Shown piece by piece: positions 22,396 through 34,593 of a stretch of DNA of 64,000 nt. Source of the DNA: Dipteronia dyeriana (Eukaryota > Streptophyta > Magnoliopsida > Sapindales > Sapindaceae); NCBI GenBank assembly GCA_032871835.1, contig CM065297.1:34109598-34173597 (forward strand), written 5' to 3'. The notes under the pieces were generated by a model, which was not told the origin of the DNA, made no database searches, and worked only from the letters and a program-made list of their open reading frames with translations. The translations under genes were made by a program, and so were the position numbers. The stretch's first letter is position 1. The number at the start of each line of letters is the position of its first letter.

Positions 22396-23430
22396 TTCAG
22401 TTACCACTTATGCTTCAACAATATCTGCCAATATCAATTTCATTCTTGTGCTTAATGGCATAAATTTCAAGAATTGGAAAGGGAACATTATAATTGTTCT
22501 CGGTTGCATGGATCTTGATCTTGCGCTTCTGGAAGAACGACCTACACCTCTCAATGAGAATAATTCCACTAATGACAAAATGAACAAGAGAGGTGGGATT
22601 GTTCTAATCGCATGAGTCTTATAGTCATGAAACGTTTCATTTCGAAAACCTTTATGAGCTCTATGTCTGAAGAGAAAAATGCTACGAAGTTCTTTAAGGA
22701 AATAGAACAACGTTTTACAAAGATCGAAAATGCTAAAACATGTACCCTTTTGGATAACCTTGTTTCAACGAAGTACAAAGGAAATGGGAACGTAAGGGAG
22801 TACATCATAGAGATGTCTAATCTCGCCTCCAAACTAATGGCACTAAAGTTAGAGCTATCTAAAGACCTGCTCACGCATCTAGTTCTTATCTCACTTCCTA
22901 CACAATACAGTCAATTAAAGGCAAGTTACAACACTAAAGGGACAAATGTACTCTTAATGAGCTCATATTTCATTGTGTGCAAGAAGAAGAGAGGATTAAG
23001 CGAGAAAGGATTGAAATTACTAACTTAGCAGCCGGCTCGAAGGGTAAGAAAAAGAAAAGAGGAAAAAAAGTTACGGCTAAGACATCACAGCATAAGGTGC
23101 AAAAGAAACAAGATGAGGTGCTTGCATGTTACTTATACAAGAAAGTTGGACATATAAAGAAAGAATGTCACAAGTACATAAAATGGCATGTCAAGAAAGG
23201 TATGCTTATCACTTTGGTTTGTTATGAAGCTAATTTAGCTTGTGTATCCAGAAACACTTGGTGGTTAGATTCTGGCGTTACTACTCACATAAGTGTGTCT
23301 ATACAGGGTAGCCTGTGGAACCGACAACCAAGTGATGTTGAAAGATTCATCTATGTGGGCAATGGCAAAACAACTGTAATAGAGGCTCTAGGAACCTTTA
23401 GGTTGTTATTAAAGACTGGTCATTTTTAGA
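22396..23430 (+). pseudogene. Copia gag and protease, plus strand
   Basis: Gag opens with NGINFKNWKGNIIIVLGCMD (about 22450-22510). After a frame change it continues through KFFKEIEQRFTKIENAKT and YKGNGNVREYIIEMSNLASK, with another shift near 22980 into EEERIKRERIE. The zinc knuckle is CYLYKKVGHIKKEC, in which the second Cys is Tyr. The protease motif is WWLDSGVTTHIS; DSG is kept. The order is normal for Copia. No full product is possible. Confidence 0.85.
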
Positions 23431-24262
23431 GTTTGGAAGAGACTTATACCGTCTTTTATATGGAATTTGGTTTCAGTTTCTGTTTTAGACAAATCTGGTT
23501 ACTCTTGTTCTTTTAAAAATAATAAATTTAGTCTCTTTCAAGATTCAAATATTATTGGTGCTGGTTCTTTATCTTTGCATGATAACCTATATTTGTTGGA
23601 CAGAATTGCCTCATTACTATGGCACAAGCATTTAGGCCATATCTCTAAACAAATAATTTAGAGACTTGTGTCTGATGGGATTCTTGATCCCCTTGATTTG
23701 ATAGATTTTCAATTCCTTATTGAGTGTATAAAGGGGAAATAGACAAACATTAAGAGATTAGGTGCCAACAGATGTTCTGATGTCTTAGAACTGAATTATA
23801 TTGATATTTACGGACCATTCCCTATAGCTTCTTGGAATGGCCAACTATATTTTATTACGTTCATTGACGACTATTCAAGGTACGGGTACCTATATCTTAT
23901 TCATGAGAAGTCTCAATCCCTTGATGTATTTAAGGCCTTCAAAGCTGAAGTTGAAAACCAACTTGGCAAGAAAATTAAAGTTGTCAAATTAGACAGTGGT
24001 GGTTAATACTATGGTAGATATGATGGAATCAGTGGCTATGACCCTTTGCAAAATTCCTAGAGGAATGCGGTATCGTCCTGTAATACACAATGTCTGGAAA
24101 ACCCAACATGAATGGTGTTGCTAAGTGATGGAACAGAACGCTTAAAGACATAGTAAGAAGTATGCTTAATCATTCATATTTACCAGAATCCATCTAGGGA
24201 GAAGCTCTAAAGACTGCAACATATATCCTCAATAGTGTTCCAAGAAAAGCAGTAGCTAAAAC
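23431..24262 (+). pseudogene. Copia GAG-pre-integrase and integrase, plus strand, left half
   Basis: This reads SLLWHKHLGHISKQ, then DFQFLIECIKG (first Cys replaced), the integrase first Asp in LNYIDIYGPF, FITFIDDYSRYGYLYLIHEK, and the second Asp in KLDSGG followed by a stop (TAA, near 24004). TMSGKPNMNGVAK follows: the catalytic Glu of GVAE is Lys. The frame breaks after SVPRKAVAKT at 24262, where a solo LTR is inserted. The target duplication AAAAC is 24258-24262. The frame resumes at 49641. Confidence 0.85.
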
Positions 24263-24632
24263 TGTTGGGGTTTATGCCCTAAAGATGTAAATTGTAAATG
24301 GATATGAAATAAATTAAAGGAAAAGTTTAATTCGTTCTTGTTGTGTTGTTTATTTTATAACTTATGCATATATTTAACATCCAAGATTGTCAGATGTAAT
24401 CTCGAACAGTGTATATGAGTGTCATATACAGATGGATACAGTAAGAGATGTGCAATCTAAAGAGTCCATACAAAGCAAATAAAGCTGGGTACTTTATTTG
24501 TGGTTAATCTATTGAAAATACAAACACGGTTAAATACTCAAGGCTAACCTAGAGGAGGGGTGAATAGGTTAGATACCTTTTTCAACTCCCTTAGAAACAA
24601 ACAAAAGTTTGTCCCTCTAGATTGCTTGTATC

Positions 24633-24635
<3 letters not shown>

Positions 24636-24662
<27 letters not shown>
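24636..24662. repeat. (TA)n at the left border of the Mutator-like element
   Basis: A short pure AT alternation is matched by a longer one at the right border (45389-45440). The host LTR probably had a (TA)n tract into which the element inserted. This hides the target duplication. Confidence 0.85.
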
Positions 24663-24666
<4 letters not shown>

Positions 24667-24762
24667 GAAATACCCATTTATAGTCAAAAATTAAGGTGTT
24701 GGATTGTTTTTACCCAACATTAATAAATTTATTGTTTTTACCCAATATTTGGTTATGCAGAC

Positions 24763-25218
24763 TGAAATACCCCTCATTTATTCAATAATTGTTTAATTAC
24801 TTATTTATACATATTTTCTTTATCTTCTCTCTCTTCTACATCTTACGCCCTATGCTCTCTCTTCTTCTACATCTCACGCCTTCTACATCTAACGCCCACT
24901 GCTCTCTCTTCTACTGTCTCTTCTTTCTTTTACTGTCACACACATACAAATGTCCCTTTTTTTTCTGAAATTTGTCTCTCTCTCTTCAATTTCCACAGCT
25001 GCTCTCTCACACCAAAGTAATTTTTTTCTAAAATTTTGTTTCCTCTCTCTTCAGTTTCCGCCATTGTTGAAACTGCTGCCATTGTCTGCAAAGGCATTGG
25101 GTTTTGTATAGATTTGGTTCAAAATTTAGGGATTGGGTTTTGTATTTCACGGATTTTGGGTGAGGTTGTTATGATGAATCAAGATTCTAAAGACCCTTCT
25201 TCTAGAGGTATGTATTAG
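24763..25218 (+). other. Promoter/5' exon region of the transposase gene
   Basis: Pyrimidine-rich CTCTCTCTTC sequence (24830-25050) is followed by a short frame ending MMNQDSKDPSSRG at a good donor, TTCTAGAG|GTATGT, near 25206. A 5' exon is likely; whether it is coding is not clear. The next acceptor would be TTTGTTAG|AATGC at about 26034, just before the ATG at 26043. Confidence 0.4.
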
Positions 25219-25283
25219 AAACCCTATTTTTTTGTTTCATATGCAGATTATAATGAATAAAGGTTAAAGGAGATAGTTAACTT

Positions 25284-25890
25284 TGGTGTGTTTTATTGTT
25301 AAACCGTGGTGTGTTTAATTGAAATTGCTTGGTGTGTTTAATTTATTATCCCTTGTGTGTTTAATTTATTTTTCATGGTTTGTTGAATGTGGTGTTCCAT
25401 TGTATTTGTAATGTTGTTTGTATAGTGTGTTTAATTGGTTTGGCATGGTGTGTTTAATTGTTATGCCTTGGTGTGTTTAATTTATTATCCCTGGTGTGTT
25501 TAATTTATTGTCGTAGTGTGTTTAATTTTTTTTTCATGGTTTGTTGAATGTGGTGTTCCATTGTATTTGCAATGTTGTTTGTATAGTGTGTTTAATTGGT
25601 TTGGCATGGTGTGTTTAATGTGTTATTCCCTGATGTGTTTAATTGGTTATCCCTCGCGTGTTTAATTGGTTATCCCTCGTGTGTTTAATTTGTTTGTCAT
25701 GGTTTGTTGAATGTGGTGTTCCATTGTATTTGTAATGTTGTTTGTATAGTGTGTTTAATTGGTTTGGCATGGTGTGGTTAATTTAGTGTGCCATGGTTTG
25801 TGTACTTGATTTGTCGTGGTTTGCTTAATGTGGTATGGTCTGGTGTGTTTCAATCGATATGGCCTGGTGTGTTTAAACTGGTTTACCCTT
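25284..25890 (+). repeat. Minisatellite GGTGTGTTTAATT, plus orientation
   Basis: Around twenty degenerate units of GGTGTGTTTAATTKRTTWTSCCT, mostly 20-27 bases, fill the probable first intron of the transposase gene. A longer period is also visible: CATGGTTTGTTGAATGTGGT recurs at about 25374, 25534 and 25699. The same motif appears in the reverse orientation at 29235-29880 and 43790-44175. Confidence 0.85.
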
Positions 25891-26042
25891 ATACATGACA
25901 CACTAAACTTGGTTTGTCGTAGTTTGCTTAATGTATAATTGGGTTGTCATGTTGTGTATAATAGGTTGCACCTTGTATAATCTGTGACTTGTTTTATAAA
26001 TTGTATTCTAAATGTGAGATTTTGATTTGTTAGAATGCAAGA

Positions 26043-28700
26043 ATGGATCCAACGAAATTGGTAATCACTTATGGTGGCAAATGGGTGGGAAAATTTTACG
26101 AGGGTGGTGAAACAGAGTTTGTGAAAGTTTGTAGGAATTTGACGTATAGTGAGTTATCCAGGGTTGTACAAGGTGTTGCGAATGTTGACTTAACAAGGTT
26201 TAGTATTGAGTTAAGAACTTTGGTTGATACCGGGGTTAGGCTTAGGCCAGCCCGACCCAAAATTAAAGATGATAGCGATGTGGAAATGTTGTTGTGCGAT
26301 AGTGGACATGTTCCGGGTGTATGTTAGTGTTGTTGAGAAAGTTAGTGTACAACCCGGTCATTTGGGTGTTCCTACCGTTCAGCCCGTTTATCAAAGTTTT
26401 ATACAACAATTGACGGCACAGTTTCAATCCGACGGTGGAAGCAACAACGTCTTTGGTTCTATACCAAAAACTGATAATGTTTTTTTGAAACCCCGATTGG
26501 AAACCCTGTTATTTTTTAGGACCCAATAATTAACGAGGATGAAAGTTCGATTCCAGAGTACAATTCCTATAGTGAGTATGGATTATAGGATTTTGATGAA
26601 AATTACATTGGTGACGGTGGAAGTCGTGAGGGTGTGAATGATGAGGCAACATGTCATCATGGAATGAGTTCGAATTCAATAGATGGTGGTCGTAGAGGGT
26701 CTATTCCACCGGTTTTTACTGGTCTAAGTCGAGATACATTTGAAGATGGTGGCATTAATGTTGGTGATCGATCCGGAACTCCAGTCTCCCAACCTTGGAT
26801 TATTCCCGGAGCTTCAAACTACAGTTTCAAACTAGTTATAATAGAGGAATCTAGCTCCTGTAGTCGCTTATCCAAAGGTTGGATGTTCGAAAGCAAAAAA
26901 GCTTTGAAGCTAGCTTTGCAGGAGTACGCACTAATGGAGAATTTTGAAATCCGTTTTACAAGGTCATGCACGGGGTGATATGAAGTTGGTTACAAAGATC
27001 CCGGGTGTAAATTTCAATTCCGTGCGGTTAAGATAGAAGATGGGAATTAATGGACAGTCCAAAAATTTATGGAAGAACATAGTTGTACAATTGATGACTT
27101 GCACAACCGTCACCGACAAGCAAGGTGCATGGCTTATTGGTGAGATACTGTCACCGAAACTTGCAGTTAGTGATCAATCTTTGAAACCCAAAGAAATCAT
27201 GATTGATATGCAAGTGGAACACGGACTTAGTTTGCTATATAAAAAGGCATTGAGGGCAAAAGGACTTGCTGAACAAAACGTTTTTGGTTTTCCTGATCTT
27301 TCATATCGGTTGTTGCCTACATACTGTCACGAATTGAAACGCGTCAATCATGGTACTGTAACAGCAATAAAAACGGACATTGATAAAAAATTCAAATATT
27401 TGTTTATTGCTTTTAGTGCTTCACTTGTCAGGTTTCAGACGGTCATAAGTCTGGCAATTTGCATTGATGCAACTCATTTGAAGGGTAGGTTTGGCGGTGT
27501 CATGTTTATTGCAGCGTGCCAAGATGCAAACAATCAAGTGTTCCCTCTTGCTTATGGTTAGGGTGATGTTGAATGCGAGGATTCATGGACTTGGTTTTTA
27601 AAGGAGTTGAAAAAGGCAATAGGATGTCCTACGAATTGTATCATCATTTCCGATCGTAGTCCTGCAATCAAGGTAGTTATGGCTAAAGAGTACCCAGAAA
27701 TACCACATAGCCTTTGTAGTTTTCATATGAACATGAACCTGAAGAACATATTCAAAAGCCATGTTGTATGCAATTTGTTCCATGAAGCTTCTAGGGCACA
27801 TAGACAAACAGAGTTCTTGGAAAAGATGCGAGAGTTAAACCGTGTAAACATGCGAGCTTATGAATATCTGATGAGAGTTGACCCTCATAGATGGTCTCGT
27901 GCGTACTGTCCGGTTAGGTGTTATGGGGGGATGACTTCCAATATTGTGGAGTGCATGAACAATTGTTTACGGTATGCCCGTCAGTTGGCAATAACAACGT
28001 TGGTTGAGTACGTTAGAGATATGATGCAGAAATGGTTTCATGAACGTCATGATGCCGCATCCAGAAATACAACACAACTGTCCCGGTGGGCTACTGAGAA
28101 ATTAACCAAAAAAAATGAAACATCACATAAGTACACGGTGCGCCCAATAGATCATGTTAATTTCAATGTGAAGGACGGTGAGAAAGATGGCTTAGTAAAC
28201 CTTTCTGAGAAAAGTTGTACTTGTAAAGAATTTCAGAATGACCTATTGCCTTGTAGTCATGCATTAGATGTTATACGGTATATATTCTACTAATACTTAT
28301 ATGCATTCTACAAAACAAGCACCTGGTTGGAAAGCTATTCTGGTCTCATATTTCCGGTTGGACACCCAAGCGAATGGAATACTCCAGAGGAAGTACGTTC
28401 AGAAGTTTTTGTCCCACGAGATTGGAGACCTCAAGCCGGCAGACTGAGAAAGAATAGGGTTCCGTCTGCAGGCGAGCATGGTCGGAGGAGTAGGTATTGT
28501 ACCATATGTAAGAAATCTGGGCACAACCGACAAAATTGTGCAAGCCCACTGGTCGATCAGCAATGCAATGTTCCTATAAACAAATCCACGACCGTGTCAA
28601 CGTCGTAAATGCAAGTTGTGTGAAGAAGAGGGACACAACATAAGAACGTGTCCAACACGGCCATATGATAACCCTATGGATCCAGACAATGATGTTGAAT
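26043..28700 (+). pseudogene. MuDR-type transposase of the Mutator-like element
   Basis: The N-terminal part (LVITYGGKWVGKFYEGGE) is of the PB1-like type seen in plant Mutator transposases. The MuDR DNA-binding domain follows (GWMFESKKALKLALQEYA, YKDPGCKFQFRAVK, EEHSCTIDDLHNRHRQA). The catalytic core has ICIDATHLKGRFGG (first Asp), ISDRSPAI (second Asp), LCSFHMNMNL and TSNIVECMN (Glu), so the DDE triad is intact. Then come a SWIM finger (CTCKEFQNDLLPCSHAL) and two zinc knuckles (CTICKKSGHNRQNC; CKLCEEEGHNIRTC, in another frame). Lesions: frame changes near 26330, 26520, 27125 and 28600, and stops after FTRSCTG, IEDGN, PLAYG (27559-27561) and YIFY. Cell role: nuclear DNA cut-and-paste. This copy cannot make it. 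Confidence 0.85.
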
Positions 28701-29234
28701 GAGGTATGTCCCCATAATATTTTCCTATCAGTAAACAACTTTTGGGTTATTTTTACTAAACTTTATATATTAGTGTCCATTGGAATAAACTAGTTCTTTG
28801 TTTACAGCCACGTTAAAGCACGCAAATAAATCAAATTGATGGTTGCTTCTATCAAATGGATGCTTGTGTACTTGTAATTGGATTGGAAATTACAATTATG
28901 TTTTACTGTGCAAGACTTGTAATTTGGTGGTTGTATACTGCTACCAATTGGAAAATTGTTTTGTTGCTATCAACTTATTTTGTGTTCATATAACTTTATT
29001 TTACGAAATGAATTGCAATTACAATTACGTTTTACTGTGCAAGACTTGTAATTTTGTGGTTGTATACTGCTACCAATTAGAAAATTGGTGTGCTGCTACA
29101 ATTACATTAGCGAGCATATATATTTTTTAAAAAGTACATGCAATGTGATGATTATTCAATTAAGTTAAAAACAAAAATTTTACAGAAATGAACATTCAAA
29201 AGTTGATCAAAACATATACGTAAATAATTATACA
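28701..29234 (+). other. Post-transposase spacer with a 65-bp direct repeat
   Basis: The phrase TACAATTAYGTTTTACTGTGCAAGACTTGTAATTT...TACTGCTACCAATT runs at 28891-28955 and again at 29020-29084. The spacing is 129 bases. It is non-coding, between the transposase end and the next minisatellite. No polyadenylation signal could be assigned with confidence. Confidence 0.55.
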
Positions 29235-29880
29235 CATCAGTGCCCTAAAAATAAAACACCCCAGTTGTCACGAATTAAACACACCAGTTCCCTAAAACTT
29301 AAACACACCAGTTGTCACAAATTAAACATACCAGTGCTATTCAACAATTAAACACACCAATGCCCTAAAAATTCAACACACCAGTTGTTACAAATTAAAC
29401 ACACCGGTGACCTAAAAATTAAACACATCTGTTGTCACAAATTAAACACACCGGTGACCTAAAATTTAAACACACCGGTTGTAACAAATTAAACACACCA
29501 ATGTTATTCAACAATTAAACATACCAGTGCTATTCAACAATTAAACACACCAATGCTATTCAACAATTAAACACACCAGTTGTCACAAATTAAACACACT
29601 AGTGTTATTCAACAATTAAACACACCTGTGCTATTGAACAATTAAACACACCAGTTGTCACAAATTAAACACACTGGTGCTATTCAACAATTAAACACAC
29701 TAGTGCCCTAAAATTAAAACACACCAATTGTCACAAATTAAACACACTGGTGCTATTCAACAATTAAACACACCAGTTTTATTCAACACACCAGTTCTGG
29801 TCAACAACTAAACACACCAGTTCTATTCAACAAACCAGTTCTATTCAACAATTAAACACACATGTGGTAAGAAATAAAAA
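29235..29880 (-). repeat. Minisatellite GGTGTGTTTAATT, minus orientation
   Basis: The plus strand reads AATTAAACACACCAGTTGTCACA and AATTAAACACACCAGTGCTATTCAAC, over twenty units. This is the reverse complement of the 25284-25890 motif. It lies between the 3' ends of the two convergent genes, so relative to the minus-strand gene it is in the sense orientation. Confidence 0.85.
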
Positions 29881-29999
29881 ACACTGGTGGCACAAAATTT
29901 ATACCTAAACATATCCATAACACATCAGTATTTCTTTAGGACTCCATAACATCCATATACAAAATTAAAGACATCATTAACATTCATTAAATAAAACAG

Positions 30000-31082
30000 C
30001 CAAACTAAATAAATCCACGGGTACTCCATTTGTTGTCCATCAGCCTTTTTTACCCTTTGTCGTCCATCCCAATTGTAAACAAAAACTCTAACCTTCTATA
30101 ATCCACCTGTGTACACAAAACAAAACAAACAAATAAACAATGAAACAATTACAATCAACAAACTAAATAACATATAATGAAAAAATGTAGTGGGTTATTC
30201 GAACCTGCAAATTCGTCTACAAATCTATAGGAGACTTGTATGGTACACTATTGTTATATATCTAGAATGCCATATCTTTTCAAAAGTCGCTCATTTCCTT
30301 CTGTCCCCACTTCCTGTTACCCTTCTTAAAGATTGAAGTCTCTGTATACTTACAAATAAAAATTCCATAACTACATTTGATAACCTGCTGAATGATCATT
30401 TGGTTGCTAGACACCGAAACAGTGAACATAGCTCCTCGTGGTTTTTCACTCATATTTGAAAAGAAACCACACTTGTTCATGATACTTGGCAGTAGTCACC
30501 TCAGGGGCATTAGTTGCCTGAAACGCTCGACTTGAATTGATTTTGTCTTTGCTCCGGTTGGGTCAAATATGGTAATGTGATGGTCAAGCAAATCAACCTT
30601 GCATAATGTCCAGTGACCATCTGATTCCCCAACACAGCAGGGAAAACACAACAGCATTCAAAAACAGCCAACATAAACAGTCATTAAACAAACAAAATAG
30701 AACCACAACTGTGTGGGTTGAGTTTGATACAACCACATAAGACAACATTTGAATACCCCAAAAAATATCACATATAACTCACTTGTGTATACAACCACCA
30801 AGGATGTCCCTATCCCAGTCTGTTGCCTAAACCATAATCAATCCAATCCTGTGGACATTCAAAAGCGAGTGCAACGAAAGAAGATTCAGCTTCGTTGTCA
30901 GTCTCAAGTATCTTTTTCCATGCCGAATTCAGTTTCGTCTGCAACAAACTTTAATGACAAGTTGTAAGTTGATGCGAATTGCACTCATATTTTTGCCAAC
31001 TACACATGCATGTACTATACTTACATAAAATTTAGAGGAAAGTAGAACTAAGCGATGTCTGTAGTTATCAGGGCCCGATTCT
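30000..31082 (-). pseudogene. Ulp1/C48 protease domain of the DUF1985 gene, 3' part
   Basis: On the minus strand, SDGHWTLCKVDLLDHH then ITIFDPTGAKTKSIQVE (30630-30540) shows the catalytic His (HW) and Asp (FDP) of SUMO-protease family C48. IIQQVIKCSYGIFICKYTE follows at 30390-30345. The family has Cys where Tyr stands before GIF (codon at 30367-30369), so the nucleophile is lost. Upstream (31080-30780) are fragments such as AWKKILETDNEAESSFVALA, in changing frames, with probable introns. The gene is cut at 31082 by the Sirevirus and continues at 41188. The protease would act on SUMO-like conjugates; here it is inactive. Confidence 0.7.
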
Positions 31083-33268
31083 TGTTAGGTCTTAGATTTG
31101 TGTTGGCTTGATTCCATAACAAAACTTCATTTCTTTGTAATGCTTAGTTGCTTAAGTGGCTTGTGATGATAAGAGCTTCAAGAAAGAAAAGCAACTTCTC
31201 ATGATGCAAATTTCATCTTCAAGAGGATTGGTACTATTCTTGGATGCTAAGGTATCGAGATCCTTCTTCCTCTTGCAAGACATAAGCGCGCACACACACA
31301 ATTCATTCATATGTGTCCCTGCTTTGTTGTGCACCATTATAAGTGCACACACATACAATTCATACATTTGTATCTCTGCATCGTAGCGTATTATTTGGTA
31401 TAACATATTCACACACTTGAAGTTGAATGCTCATGCATTTGGTATGAAAGGAACATGTTTTGAAAAATGCATGATTGTCTCTATGTAGTTTGCATTCTTG
31501 TGTGAAATGTTTTTGTTTGTTTATATGTTTGTATAACATGGATCTTGAACTTGGTTTTAGTATTAGATTATTCATGATTGAGTTCTGGTCATTTCGGTTA
31601 CTCATACTAATGATTTCGAGTTCTAAGTAAAAAGATACTACACTTTCAACTCATGTTGCATACATTGTCTTCGTCTTCATATATTGAGTAGAATTCTTAT
31701 TTTCTGGGTTGAGTATCTTATATTTTCATATCCATGAGGGATTCTTGGTTTGTAATATTCAAACATATTTGAATTCGGAGTTCAGAGACCAAAGAACGGT
31801 CGAAGAACGTGAGAGGAGCGCAAGGGAAGAGGTGTGATGGCACAAGCCATCACTTGGCACCATCGCGAGATGGCGTGTGGGCATCTCGGCCCCAAAGCCT
31901 TGCTGCCCCGAGATTCCCATGCACCATCTCAGGAAGGCACTAATGCATGAGGGCTTTTTGGTCTTTTGGTTGTTCTCTCTTTAAAACCTCTCCTTCCCTA
32001 TCATTCAAGACAAGTTGAGAAAAACGAATTTGAAGAACAAGTGCAGAATTTTTCTCTCAACATTTTTATTTATGTTTTTGTGATAACTTCTTCATTTCTA
32101 CTCTGAATCACTTGATTCAAAAATAAATTTCGAGTGTCTTGAAGAGTTATACAAACCCCAAGCATTTCCATAACCAAAGGATGTCTAGATATTTTGTTGT
32201 GATCAGATCTTCAGTTCGTGGTTTTCATCCTTGTTGGTAAAATCATCTTCTTCTCAGTTTTCTTCTTAGATCTTCTTAGATCTTCTTATTGATTGATGCT
32301 ATGTGATTAAGAAGCATGACTAGGATAATTTTGATATCATTTTGTGGTTTATTGAATTGATTTTCAAGTTTAGCTAGATTTGTGATAAGTTGATTGATTT
32401 GTGCTAAACTTGATAAACATGAAATTGTTTCTAGAAATCTTTTGTTCTTATGCTTGATTTATTATTTCTAATTTCATTTTCTAAGAACTAGGTTGTGTTT
32501 CAATTGGTGTATATATCTTTATATCTATGTTCTTAGTTGATAACATGCTTTGGTTGCCTAGATACTTTTGTGATAGTTCTTTGAAAGCATAATTTAGCTA
32601 TCTAGTTGCATGCCCGTAGAATTTGTTGATCATCATTTTCTATGTTGAGTGCTTGTTTGCGTTTTGCATTCATGATCAATTAGATTACTTGTGAAGAGGT
32701 AGAAAGTCTCATATATTAGAGTGATTCTTTGATTTGAGCAATTGGAAGTCTTAGCTAGAGTCGGGAGGACTTGGATAGCTAAGCAAGTGGAAGTCTCGAC
32801 AAGAGGTGTGAGACCTCGGATGGTTGAGCAAGGAAGTCTTGACTAGAGCCGGGAGGACTCAGATAGTTGAGCAAGAAGTCTTGCCTAAGGTCGGGAGGAT
32901 CCAGATAGGTGAGCAAGGAATCTTCCTAGAGACAGGAGGTCTTGGATAGAAAGTCGGCTTAGTAGATCACTAGGTTCAAGGATAGAGTGAGAGTGATAGC
33001 TTGGAGAGCATGTGTTGATTGCTTGAGTGTACAACTCTATTTGAAACAGTGGATTTGCTTTTGCCAGTGGTTGTGGTATCAACCCATGGATGTTTCCTCT
33101 TCGGAGGTTTACCACGTAAATATTGTGTCATTGTTTGCAATTTTCATTAAGCACTGTTAAAATTGCATTGTTTTTAAAAGAAGACAAAAAATTGGAGCAT
33201 ATACCTATTCACCCCCCCCCCCCCCCCCTCTAGGTATATTTACACTATAAAGATAAAGGGAAATTTCA
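31083..33268 (+). mobile_element. Sirevirus 5' LTR (2186 bp)
   Basis: It begins TGTTAGGTCTTAGATTTGTG and ends GGGAAATTTCA. Two bases later lies the primer-binding site. The left flank ATTCT (31078-31082) matches ATTCC after the 3' LTR (one mismatch). The LTR contains repeats of about 60 bases with CACACACACAATTCATTCAT (31287-31390), five degenerate units of about 50 bases (GAGCAAGGAAGTCTTG..., 32738-32945) and a poly-C tract before CTCTAGG. It differs from the 3' LTR by about 7% in the first 150 bases. The short frames inside are chance. Confidence 0.92.
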
Positions 33269-33270
33269 AT

Positions 33271-33282
33271 TGGTATCAGAGC
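33271..33282 (+). other. Primer-binding site, initiator-Met tRNA
   Basis: TGGTATCAGAGC begins 2 bases after the LTR end. It is complementary to the 3' end of the plant initiator-methionine tRNA and is the standard Copia primer site. Confidence 0.93.
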
Positions 33283-33345
33283 AGGTTTTTAGACGCACTT
33301 AGATAGATCTTCTTTGTAATGTTTGTTATCTTCTTTTGTTTTATC

Positions 33346-34593
33346 ATGATTAAAGAAATGTATTCTTTTATGGCTTCTCTTGTTAAAGGTGAGTCTATTG
33401 ACTTAGATGATCAAAAGATCAAAGATCTTATTCAAGAAAATTAAAGGATCTCTAAGATCAATAAGTCTCTCACTAAGAAGTTAGAATATCATGATTGATC
33501 TTAATGACAAAATTCTTAATCTTGAGAAACACTTGATTGATAGCAATGATAGATTAAGTATTTTGAAGCATGAAATTGAGCAAAGAGATGAATCTCTTGA
33601 TCTTGCTAGGAGAATTGAAAATGTGCTTAAAGCAAAACTTAATGAGCATGAGAATCAAGAGAAAGTGCTTAATGACAAACTTAATGAGGCTAAAGAGATG
33701 ATTAACAAGATGTTATCTAGCTCTAACAAAGTGAAAGCTCTCATTAAGCTTGGAAAGCCTTCAAGCAACAAAAGAGGTTTAGGATATGTTAATGAAAAAT
33801 CAACTTTTGTCAAAGCTTGTAGCAATTTAATTGTAGGTACACTCTCTAACGGTAAAGCTATGAATGCTACCGGAGGTGCCTTAACATCAACAATGAAAGT
33901 CAAGGAAAATACTCAACAATGCCAAAGATAAGCTACATCATCATCAAATGCAAAAGGCAGGACATCTAGTGTTACACGCCAAAGAGATAAAATGTGAGAA
34001 GGCAAAATGAGTTGAATGCTCAAGCAAATGGTAAACTTCTCAAATTCATACATATTTTTCATTATTGCAACATGGTAGGACACATAAGACCTAAATGTTA
34101 TGAATACATTCGTAAATGTAGAATTGCCAATGATTTGCATGATATGACTTTGAATGATCCTAGGCAATTATTCATGTATGGATCTAGAATTAGACCTAAG
34201 AAGACCTTGGAAAAGCATGTTGAGAATAAATGTGTTGATGATTTGTTTGTTAAATCTTATGTTGTGCCTCGTTCTACTATGCATAAGAAAGTTGATAATG
34301 CTTTGTTTGATTTGTTTGAAAATGTGACTAATGGAGTCAATGTGACTAAAAACAAGTCAAAGCAAGTTATTAAAAGTAGGAATGAGAAACTTGTCAAGAA
34401 AGTTTGGGTTAAAAAAAACACAACACAATGTTTGGCTGCACAATATGCTTTAAGAGCTAATTCATCCTATTGTTGGTACCTAGATAGCGGTTGCTCTAGG
34501 AATATGACCGGTAACAAGGAATTCTTTAAGAACCTTGTTATGAATGATGGTGGATGGGTTACATTTGGTGATGGCACTGAAAGCAAGTTCTAG
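33346..34593 (+). pseudogene. Sirevirus gag (N-terminally truncated) and protease start
   Basis: The leader is only about 75 bases long. The first codons (MYSFMASLVKGESIDLDD) belong to the middle of a Sirevirus gag, so the capsid-like N-terminal part is missing. The coiled-coil segment (EKHLIDSNDRLSILKHEIEQ, 33491-33730) and the family mark SSNKRGLGY (33760-33790) are present. The zinc knuckle IFHYCNMVGHIRPKC has lost its first Cys. The protease motif is WYLDSGCSRNMTG. Lesions: stop TAA at 33442-33444, a frame change near 33930 and a stop at 34591. The order is normal, gag then protease. Confidence 0.85.

Noticed and set aside
29235..29880. Regular short repeats that look like a CRISPR array
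   Set aside because: Unit and spacer lengths vary, the spacers are themselves repeats, and the context is a plant transposon. It is a minisatellite.
33205..33230. Long poly-C tract as a possible regulatory G-quadruplex
   Set aside because: A homopolymer in an LTR, longer in the 3' LTR, prone to slippage and sequencing error. Noted but not claimed.
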